Assembly (NCBI GenBank): GCA_005888465.1
Contig: VAYJ01000004.1
Coordinates: 2,524-38,427, forward strand
Origin: Actinomycetota bacterium
GTDB lineage: Bacteria > Actinomycetota > UBA4738
Direction: 5' to 3'
Length of the DNA stretch: 35,904 nt
The notes below the pieces were generated by a model. That model was not told where the DNA came from and ran no database searches. It saw only the letters and a list, made by a program, of their open reading frames with translations. How positions within the stretch are numbered: the first letter of the stretch is position 1; every line of letters starts with the position of its first letter. Both the position numbers and the translations under genes were made by a program. Of the stretch, positions 16,559-24,577 are shown one piece after another.

Positions 16559-17766
16559 AGCCGGTCCAGCCGGGCGCGCTCGGCCTCCGAGGCGACGCCG
16601 CTGCGGTAGTCAACGAACGCGCGCTCGGCCGGGTGCAGACGGAAGAGCGAGCCCATGCCCGTCACGGCGCCTGGCACGCCGGCGCGCTCGAGACACGCCT
16701 GCACGCCGCTCCGGAGCTTGCCGCCCACCTCGTCGAGCCGGTCGAACGCCTTCTCGTCCATCAGCTGCATCGCGGCGAGACCGGCCGCCATCGTCACCGG
16801 GTTAGCGTTGAACGTGCCGCCGTGGGGGACGAGCGGCTTGCCGCCCCGCGGATCGAACACGGCCATCACGTCCGCGCGCCCGCCGACGGCGCCGACGGGA
16901 AAACCGCCGCCGATGATCTTGCCTAGGCTCGTGAGGTCCGGCCGGATACCGAACACGCCCTGGGCGCCGTGGTAGCCGAGCCGGAAGCTGATGACCTCGT
17001 CAAAGATGAGGCAGATCCCGTGCACCGCCGTCACCTCGCGGATCGCGCGGAGGAAGTCGGCGCGCGCGGGGATCAAGCCGACTCGATTCGGCATCGGGTC
17101 GATGAGGACGGCGGCGAGGTTCTTCGCCTCTCGCTCGATGCGCGCCACTGCCAGCTCGGTCCGGTTGAACGGCAGCACGACCACGTCCTCGAGCACCGAG
17201 GCGGGCGTCCCCTTCGAGTACGGTATGGACGCCGGCGCCTCCAGCGGTCCCCACTCGTCGGGTCCGGAGCCGAGGCTGACCTCCGCCCAGTCGTACGAGC
17301 CGTGGTACGCGCCCTCGAACTTCGCGATCTTGGGCCGGCCGGTGAACCCGCGCGCGGCCTTGATGGCCATCATCACGGCTTCGCTGCCGGAGTTCGCGAA
17401 GCGCACCTGGTCCACGCCGTCAAGGCGGTCGACGATGAGCGCGGCGAGATCGATCTCCTCCGCCGTGGGCAGGGGGAACGCCGAGCCGCGCGCCAGCCGG
17501 CGGGTGGCGGCCTCGGTCACGGCGGGGTGGGCGTGCCCGTGGATCAGTGCCGTGTAGTTGTTGAGGAGATCAAGGCGCCGGTCGCCGTCGACGTCGATGA
17601 TCCAGCAGCCCTCGCCCTCCGCCGCGTAGATCGGCCGGGGCGCCATGTAAACGGTCGTGCGGGAGTTGCCGCCGGGCAGCACGCCCTGCGCGCGCTCCCA
17701 CAGCTTCGCCGACCGGGAGTCCGGCCTCGCATACGCCCGCGTCTCGGTGATCGTCCTCAGCGCCAT
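16420..17766 (-). CDS. Class III (glutamate-1-semialdehyde-2,1-aminomutase-like) PLP aminotransferase
   Basis: NSGSEAVMMAIKAARGFTGRPKIAKFEGAYHG, LIFDEVISFRLGYHGAQ, SLGKIIGGGFPVGAVGG. Confidence 0.92.
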   Translation of the reverse strand: MALRTITETRAYARPDSRSAKLWERAQGVLPGGNSRTTVYMAPRPIYAAEGEGCWIIDVDGDRRLDLLNNYTALIHGHAHPAVTEAATRRLARGSAFPLPTAEEIDLAALIVDRLDGVDQVRFANSGSEAVMMAIKAARGFTGRPKIAKFEGAYHGSYDWAEVSLGSGPDEWGPLEAPASIPYSKGTPASVLEDVVVLPFNRTELAVARIEREAKNLAAVLIDPMPNRVGLIPARADFLRAIREVTAVHGICLIFDEVISFRLGYHGAQGVFGIRPDLTSLGKIIGGGFPVGAVGGRADVMAVFDPRGGKPLVPHGGTFNANPVTMAAGLAAMQLMDEKAFDRLDEVGGKLRSGVQACLERAGVPGAVTGMGSLFRLHPAERAFVDYRSGVASEAERARLDRLYRKLIDHGILLAPTGLGCLSTAVGEAEIEYFLEVLNACIHNGDSA

Positions 17767-17801
17767 CGTCTCTCCTCTCCTCGTTGACCCGATCGCGTCC
17801 G

Positions 17802-19556
17802 TCAGCGCCGGGCGCGCGACTCGCGCAGGCGCGCCGTGGCGCCGACGTCGACGGCGGGCGGAGCGCCTCGCAGCACCACGCCGTAGTCGCGCTCGGCGTC
17901 CTCCACCGTGAAGTATCCGCGCGCGACGTCGCGGCACACCAGCGCGGGGTCACGGTCGAGCGGATCACCGTAGCCGCCGCCGCCCGGCGTGCGCACCGTG
18001 ATCAGATCGCCCGCCTTCACGCGGATGTCTTCGTCCTTCGACCAGTGGGGCGATATGTACGTGCGCCCGTCCTGCTCCAGGACCACCTCGTTGCGCGCGC
18101 CGTCGTGACCGCCGAACAGACCGGGAGGAGCGACGCGCCCGTGGTCCATCAGGTACGACAGCAGCCCCTCGCCGCGGCAGATGCGGACGCGATAGTCGAC
18201 GCCGAACCCGCCGCGCGTCTTTCCGGCGCCGCCCGACCGCTCGCGCAGCGCGTACTGCTCGAAGCGCAAGGGATAGTGCTGCTCCAGCACCTCCGTCGGC
18301 TGTGTCTTCGAGATCCCGATCGTCGAGCAGCCGTTCGTGAGCCCGTCATTGTCCAGGTGGCCGCCGTACCCGCCGCCGGAGAACACGTACATGATGTAGT
18401 GCCGCTCCTTCAGCGGGTCGTAACCGCCGAGCGTGAGGTTGCCGCTCGTGCCGGCGGGCGCCGCGAACAGGTCGTCGGGGATCGCGCGCGCCAGCGTGGT
18501 GAAGACACTCTCGGCGATGCGCGCGCTGACCTCGGCCGCGCAGCCGGAGACGGGGCTCGGGTACCGCGCGTAGAGGAACGTCTTGTGCGGGTCCGCGATG
18601 TGGAGGGGCTCGAAGCACCCGGCATTGATCGGCACGTCGGGGAAGATGTGCTTGATGGCCAAGTACACCGCCGCCTTCGTCGTCGCGATGACGCTGTTGA
18701 GCGGCCCGCGGCACGGCGGGCTCGACTCCGAGAAGTCGAAGTGGAGATCGCTGCCGTTCTTCTTGATGCGCAAGCGGATCGCCAGCGGGTCGGGCCCGAT
18801 GCCGTCGGAATCGAGGAAGGCCTCGCCGCCGTAGATGCCATCGGGGATCTTCGCGATGTGCGCTCGCATCATCTGCTCGGAGCGGTGGCGCAGCTCCGTC
18901 ACGCACGCGGTCACGATGTCCTCGCCGTAGCGGTCGATCAGCGCCGTGAGCCGCTTCTCGCCCACCGTGAGAGCGGCCACCTGCGCCTTGATGTCGCCGA
19001 TCCGCTCCTCCGGGACGCGGATGTTCGCCAGGATGATCGACAGGATGTCCTCGTCCATCACGCCCTCGCGAAACAGCTTCACGGGGGGCAGGCGGAGGCC
19101 CTCCTGCTGGACTTCCGTGGCGCGCGACGAGAAGCCGCCCGGCACCGAGCCGCCGGTATCGGGCCAGTGGCCCGTGTTCGAGAGGTATGACCAGAGCCGG
19201 CCGCGATAGAAGAACGGCTTCACCATCTTGACATCCATCAGGTGCGTACCGCCCGCGTACGGGTCGTTGATGATGAAGATGTCGCCGGGCTGCAAGCTCT
19301 CGTCGCCGCGCTGGGCGACGTGCTCGATCACCGCTCGTGTCGTGAACTGCATGACGCCGACGAAAATCGGCAGCCCCAGCTCCCCCTGTGCGATGACCTC
19401 GCCGTTGTCCTTGGAGTAGATGCCGTCGGAGCGGTCGAAGCCCTCCGAGATGACAGGCGAAAACGCCGCCCGCTCGAAGGTGAGGTCCATCTCGGTCGCG
19501 ACCTGCTGCAGGCCGTTCTGGACGACGACGAGCGTGACCGGGTCGATCGGCTTCAT
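17802..19556 (-). CDS. hyuB: Hydantoinase B / oxoprolinase family protein
   Basis: MKPIDPVTLVVVQNGLQQVATEMDLTFERAAFSPVISEGFDRSDGIYS; GDIFIINDPYAGGTHLMDVKMVKPFF. Confidence 0.93.
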   Translation of the reverse strand: MKPIDPVTLVVVQNGLQQVATEMDLTFERAAFSPVISEGFDRSDGIYSKDNGEVIAQGELGLPIFVGVMQFTTRAVIEHVAQRGDESLQPGDIFIINDPYAGGTHLMDVKMVKPFFYRGRLWSYLSNTGHWPDTGGSVPGGFSSRATEVQQEGLRLPPVKLFREGVMDEDILSIILANIRVPEERIGDIKAQVAALTVGEKRLTALIDRYGEDIVTACVTELRHRSEQMMRAHIAKIPDGIYGGEAFLDSDGIGPDPLAIRLRIKKNGSDLHFDFSESSPPCRGPLNSVIATTKAAVYLAIKHIFPDVPINAGCFEPLHIADPHKTFLYARYPSPVSGCAAEVSARIAESVFTTLARAIPDDLFAAPAGTSGNLTLGGYDPLKERHYIMYVFSGGGYGGHLDNDGLTNGCSTIGISKTQPTEVLEQHYPLRFEQYALRERSGGAGKTRGGFGVDYRVRICRGEGLLSYLMDHGRVAPPGLFGGHDGARNEVVLEQDGRTYISPHWSKDEDIRVKAGDLITVRTPGGGGYGDPLDRDPALVCRDVARGYFTVEDAERDYGVVLRGAPPAVDVGATARLRESRARR

Positions 19557-21551
19557 GCGACTCCTCGCACGGAGATGATGAGGTTGCCTAACGCGTCGAC
19601 CTCGACCCGGTCGCCCGGCTCGACCACCGTGGTCGAGTCGAGCTGCTCCACGATGCGGCGTGTCGCGCCACGCGCCGTCGAACCACGCCCGGCGGCTCCC
19701 GGCTTTCGCGTCGGCCAGCGCGCCGCGTGCTGGTGCCGCCGCGAGCCCGTCCAGCGAGACCGGGGGACGGCGGCCGATGACCGCGGTGCGCAGGCTCATC
19801 ACGAGCGCGCGCATCTGCTTCAGCTCGACCTCGAAGCGTTCCCAGTACGCGCGCTCGAACCCCAGCAGGAGGTCGTCGCGCTCGAAGTTGGTGCGCGGGA
19901 TCGTGACCGTCAGCACGTGCGTCTGCCCGGCGAACTGCATGTCGGCCTGGTGCAGCACGCTGACCGTCTCGACCTCCACGCCCTCGGAGGCGAGCATGCG
20001 CTTGCCTTCCGCCACCTGCGCGGCCAGGATCGCGCGCGCCTCGTCGACGTCCATGCGGCCGACGTCCTGGTTGATCGTCCGCACGAAGTCGTGGCGGACG
20101 TCAGCCACGAGGCAGCCGAGCGCGGAGGTGATCCCGGGCCGCGCCGGCACCAGCACCTTGGGGATCACCAGCTCCCGCGCGAGCGCGACGGCGTGGAGCG
20201 GTCCGGCGCCGCCGAACGCGAACAGGATGAAGTCGCGCGGATCATAGCCGCGCTGCAACGACACGAGACGGATCGCGCCCGCCATTTTGTCGTTGGCCAC
20301 GCGGATGATGGCGGCGGCGACCTCGTCGGGGCCGAAGCCGAGGTGCGCGCCGATCTTCTTGTCGAAGATGTCCCGCACACGATCGAGCTCCGCCGCGCCC
20401 GCGACGCCGAGCAGCCCGTCCGGGTTCAGACGGCCGAGCAGGAGATTGGCGTCGGTCGTGGTCGGCTCGTCGCCACCGCGGCGGTAGCAGATCGGCCCCG
20501 GCTCGGCGCCGGCGCTCTCCGGTCCCACCTGCAGGATGCCGGCGGAGTTCACGCGCGCGATGGAGCCGCCGCCGGCGCCGATCGTGTGGATATCGATCAT
20601 CGGCACGCGGACGGGCAGCCCGTAGCCCATCTCCTTGTCGGCGGTCACGGCCGGCACGCCGTCGCGGATCACGCCGACATCGAAGCTGGTGCCGCCCATG
20701 TCGCACGAGATGACGTCGCGATAGCCCGCGGTGAGCGCGGTGTAGGCGGCGGCCTTGACCCCGGCCGCCGGCCCCGACATGAGCGTGTTGACGGCGTGGC
20801 GAGCGGCGACGTCGACCGACATGGTCCCGCCATTGCCTTGCATGACCAGCAGCTCGCGCCCGCAGCCCTCGCGCCGCAGCTCACCCGCGAGCGCTCGCAG
20901 GTACCGGTCGATCACCGGCTGCACGTAGCCGTTGATCGCCGCCGTGGAGCCGCGCTCGAACTCACGGTACTCGGGTAGAAGCTCCGCGCCGACGGTGACA
21001 TAAGCGTTCGGCCATACCGCGGCCGCGATCTCGCGCGCCCTCCGCTCGTGCCGGTCGTTGACGTAGGAGTGGATGAAGTGGATGACGAGCGCCTCGGCGC
21101 CGGCCGCGCGCAGCGCCTCGGCAGCGCGCCGCACCGCCTCCTCGTCGAGCGTGACCACCACTTCCCCTTCGGCATCCATGCGCTCGGGCACCTCGATGCG
21201 AAGATCGCGCGGGATGAGGGGCTCGAACGTTCCCTTGAGGCCGTACGGTGTGGGACGCGTGCGGCGTCCCAGCTCCAGCACGTCCCGGAAGCCGCCGGTG
21301 GTGATGAGCCCCACCACCGCGCCCTTGCGCTCGAGCAGCGCGTTCGTCGCCGTCGTCGTGCCGTGAACTAGGGCTTTGATCGCCGCCGGCGCGATGCCCA
21401 CCTCGCGCAGCGCGGCCAGCACGCCTTCCGCCTGATTGCGCACGGTCGTCGGGACCTTGGCGATGCGCACCTGCCCGGTAGCCTCGTCCATTAGGATGAG
21501 GTCGGTGAAGGTGCCGCCTACGTCGACGCCGATCAGATTCGTGGCGGCCAT
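19553..21551 (-). CDS. hyuA: Hydantoinase A / oxoprolinase family protein, C-terminus frameshifted into the hyuB frame
   Basis: LIGVDVGGTFTDLILMDEATGQVRIAKVPTT; DMGGTSFDVGV; FAFGGAGPLHA; the alternative frame encodes RIVEQLDSTTVVEPGDRVEVDALGNLIISVRGVA*. Confidence 0.85.
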
Positions 21552-21775
21552 GACTGCGGTGACCTCGTGGCTCATAGGAACCGGGAATTCCGATATGGAC
21601 CGATCGCCGCCCCGGTGACGGCGTCCACCGAGCTGGCAGCCACTCTGGAACCCCTGGCGCCGGTTCAGCCCGTTGCCTCCGAGTGTGGTCGCTCCGACCG
21701 TGTCGTGCAAAGACACCGCCGCCGCGGCCCCCTCTCGCTGCTCATTCCCCCCGCTCCCTGTGCAGGACTCAGGAA

Positions 21776-21943
21776 TCAGGTCGGATACGCCGCGAGCAGC
21801 TCGATACGCCCGAGGATCTTCCCAAAGAGGCGCTGCGTCAAGTGGCTTTCGGCCAGCTGGAGGATGAAGTACGGAGCATGCCGGATCAGGCGGCCGCCGG
21901 TCTTGAACGGCCGCTGTTGCGAGCTCGTCAGCGACCAATTCTG
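21776..21943 (-). pseudogene. IS1380-family-type transposase C-terminal remnant
   Basis: Reverse-strand reading gives QNWSLTSSQQRPFKTGGRLIRHAPYFILQLAESHLTQRLFGKILGRIELLAAYPT*, matching the remembered C-terminal pattern of IS1380-type transposases. Confidence 0.75.
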
Positions 21944-22135
21944 AAACCCCGATTGGCCGATGGGTCGAGCGAGATCCGAGCACGATGGGTACTGTGTATT
22001 TTAGGTCCGGCGGCTCCCGCAACCTCCCCGGGTTGAGCGGTGACACGGGGTGCACTCCAACGCGGTCGCATTCGCTCGCGCGAGCGTCGACATGGATCAT
22101 CGCCTCCTGGATCGACCTTAAGAGGGGCCGTGTAC

Positions 22136-22161
22136 TGTTCGTAACCGCTCGGTTGCGAACA
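22136..22161 (+). repeat. Dispersed 26-bp near-palindrome, copy 2
   Basis: TGTTCGTAACCG CT CGGTTGCGAACA. Confidence 0.9.
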
Positions 22162-22338
22162 ACCGGCGAGGCGGAGCCCGAATTAAGCGCCACGATTTCG
22201 GCGCCCTTCAGTCGGCCGCAAGCTTCTTTGACCGTTGGGGCAGTGACCCAAAGGTTGGCCTTCAGATGATCTTCAAAAGACCTATAACGCCGTTAGGCTA
22301 CGCTCCCAATCTCTGTGGCTTGACGGCGCCCGACCCGG

Positions 22339-23232
22339 ATGATAAATACGAAACTCAGTTTCCTCTTTATGATCTCCACGACAACCTCCCGGGCTAGCGC
22401 AGCCAGCGTCGCCTCCGTCTCGCGGGCCATGCGCGTGCTGGATGCTTTCGCGAGCCATCCTGCTGGCGTGGCGCTCACCTCTCTCAGCGCCGAGCTAGGC
22501 TACGGCAAGGCGAGCCTCTCGAAGATCCTCGCCACGATGGCCCGCGAGGGATTCGTGCGGCGCGATCCCGTGAGCGCGCACTTCCACCTGAGCTGGCGGC
22601 TCCTCGCTCTCGCCTTCGGTCATGCCCAACGGGTGGGCATCCACGGGCTCTGCTCGCCCGTCCTCCAGGCGCTCGCTGACCAGACGGACGAGCTCGTCCA
22701 ACTCGCCGTCGTGGAGGACAACCACGTGCTCTTTGTCGCCAAGGCAGAAGGGCCGGGCCAGCAGATGCGGATGATGCCCCTGGTGGGCGTGGTGGCGCCG
22801 GTTCACGCCACAGCGAGTGGCAAGGTGTGGCTCGCGAGCCTGCCCCGCCCGGAGGCAGCGGCGGTCCTGGCGCGCCAGGGGCTCCCGCGGCTCGCTTCGC
22901 ACACCATTACCTCGCGGGAGCGTCTGCTCGCCCAGCTCCGCAACGTCCGTGCCCGCGGCTACGCCGTGGTCGATGAAGAGCTCGTGGACGGCGGGCGCGC
23001 GGTGGCCGCGCCGATCCTCAAGGCCGGGCACGTCGTCGGAGCCGTGGCGGTGTCGGGGCCGACGTTCCGCCTGCCCGTGGCGAAGCTGCACCGTCTGGCG
23101 CCGATCGTCCGCCGTGCGGCCGCGGAGCTGGAGGCGGTCTGGGTCCAGCATGTGACCGCGCGCGACTTCGGGCTCGGAGTGCGGCCGCCGGAGGGCCACC
23201 GGCGGGCCCCCGCGTCGCAGGCCAGCCGATGA
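22339..23232 (+). CDS. IclR-family transcriptional regulator (start may be 22369)
   Basis: N-terminal wHTH SVSRAMRVLDAFASHPAGVALTSLSAELGYGKASLSKILATMAREGFVRRD and IclR effector domain (VHATASGKVWLA). Confidence 0.93.
   Translation: MINTKLSFLFMISTTTSRASAASVASVSRAMRVLDAFASHPAGVALTSLSAELGYGKASLSKILATMAREGFVRRDPVSAHFHLSWRLLALAFGHAQRVGIHGLCSPVLQALADQTDELVQLAVVEDNHVLFVAKAEGPGQQMRMMPLVGVVAPVHATASGKVWLASLPRPEAAAVLARQGLPRLASHTITSRERLLAQLRNVRARGYAVVDEELVDGGRAVAAPILKAGHVVGAVAVSGPTFRLPVAKLHRLAPIVRRAAAELEAVWVQHVTARDFGLGVRPPEGHRRAPASQASR
22350..22362. promoter_or_regulatory. Candidate IclR-type operator GAAAC-TCA-GTTTC
   Basis: Perfect 13-bp palindrome GAAACT-C-AGTTTC just upstream of the alternative ATG at 22369. 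Confidence 0.5.
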
Positions 23233-24101
23233 GTTTCGAGTACCACGAGCCGACGTCGCTGGCCGAGGCCGTCGACCTGGGCGCCCGCTTCGGCGCCGAC
23301 GGCCGCTTCCTCGCCGGCGGCACCGATCTCATTATCCAAATACGCCGGGGCAAGCTGCGCCTGCGCCACGTCGTGGGCCTGCACCGGGTCCCCGGTCTCG
23401 ACGGCATCGACGCCAACGGATCGGTGACCCTGGGGGCTCTCGTCACCCATCGAGCGCTGGAGCGCCATTCGGCCTTCCAGGGCCGCCTCCGCGCTCTCGT
23501 GGAGGGCGCGGAGGTCGTGGGGGGCCACCAGGTCCGGAACGTCGGCACCGTGGGCGGCAACATCGTCAACGCCTCACCCGCCGCCGATGTGACCCCCGTG
23601 CTCCTCACCCTCGACACCACGGTGACATGCGCGGGCCGGGGGGGGGAGCGTACGCTCCCCCTCGACGGCTTCCTTGTTGGTCCGGGCCAGACCGCGCTGC
23701 GCCCCGGGGAGCTCCTCACCGGTCTCCGTTTCTCCGCTCTCCCAGGACGCTCCGCCACGGCCTTTCTCAAGGCCGGCCGGCGCAAGGCTATGGAGATCTC
23801 CGTCGTCTGCGTGGCCGCGCGGCTCACGCTTGATGCGGCGGGCGAGCGCTGCGCCGAGGTCCGGATCGCCCTCGGCGCTGTCGCGCCGACGACGCGGCGC
23901 GCGCGGGCGGCCGAGCGAGCCCTCGAAGGCCGCGTACCGACGCCGGATGCGCTGCGAGCCGCGGGGAGACTCGCCGCGGCCGAGAGTCAGCCGATCAGTG
24001 ATGTCCGCGCCTCGGCGCGCTACCGCACCCTCGTCGTGGAGACGCTGGTGACCCGCGCGCTCACCCGCTGCCTCGAGCGCATCCGGGACGCGGCGTCGTG
24101 A
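23229..24101 (+). CDS. Molybdenum hydroxylase, FAD-binding medium subunit (CoxM-like)
   Basis: FEYHEPTSLAEAVDLGARFGADGRFLAGGTDLIIQIRRG; NVGTVGGNIVNASPAADVTPVLL. Confidence 0.93.
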   Translation: MSFEYHEPTSLAEAVDLGARFGADGRFLAGGTDLIIQIRRGKLRLRHVVGLHRVPGLDGIDANGSVTLGALVTHRALERHSAFQGRLRALVEGAEVVGGHQVRNVGTVGGNIVNASPAADVTPVLLTLDTTVTCAGRGGERTLPLDGFLVGPGQTALRPGELLTGLRFSALPGRSATAFLKAGRRKAMEISVVCVAARLTLDAAGERCAEVRIALGAVAPTTRRARAAERALEGRVPTPDALRAAGRLAAAESQPISDVRASARYRTLVVETLVTRALTRCLERIRDAAS

Positions 24102-24577
24102 CGAAGGTCGCGCTCACCCTCACCATCAACGGCCAGCGCCACGAGGTGCTGACCGAGCCGCACCGCACGCTCCTCGACGTGCTCCGGGCCGACCTCGGCT
24201 TGACCGGCACCAAGGAGAACTGCCTTGAGGCAGAATGTGGCGTCTGCACGGTCCTCCTCGATGGCCGGGCGGTGAATGCCTGCATCCTCCTCGCCGCCCA
24301 GTGCCAGGGGCGCCAGGTGCTCACGATCGAGGGACTGGGGCGCGATGGCCAGCTCCACCCGCTCCAGCAGGCGTTCATCGATCACGGTGCGGTGCAGTGC
24401 GGTTACTGCATCCCGGCTATGATCCTCTCCGCAAAGGCTTACCTCGACGAGCACCCCGCGCCGACTGAGGCCCACGTGCGAGAGGCGCTCGCCGGGAATC
24501 TCTGCCGCTGCACCGGGTACCAGAAGATTGCAGATGCGGTTCTCGCGGCCGCGCGCGAGCTCGCCCACCGGAGGTGA
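24098..24577 (+). CDS. Molybdenum hydroxylase, [2Fe-2S] small subunit (CoxS-like)
   Basis: CLEAECGVCTVLLDGRAVNAC and VQCGYCIPAMILSA...LAGNLCRCTGYQKI. Confidence 0.95.
   Translation: MTKVALTLTINGQRHEVLTEPHRTLLDVLRADLGLTGTKENCLEAECGVCTVLLDGRAVNACILLAAQCQGRQVLTIEGLGRDGQLHPLQQAFIDHGAVQCGYCIPAMILSAKAYLDEHPAPTEAHVREALAGNLCRCTGYQKIADAVLAAARELAHRR

Noticed and set aside
17784-20978. 468-aa and 578-aa + strand ORFs (17784-19190, 19242-20978)
   Set aside because: Antisense shadows of hyuB and hyuA with low-complexity R/D/A/V composition and no family motif.
17802-22193. The first about 210 residues of the 1463-aa ORF as real coding sequence
   Set aside because: Upstream of 21551/21575 the frame crosses the IS1380 remnant (in another frame) and the palindrome; HyuA starts at MAATNLIGVDVGGTFTDL or slightly upstream at MSHEV.
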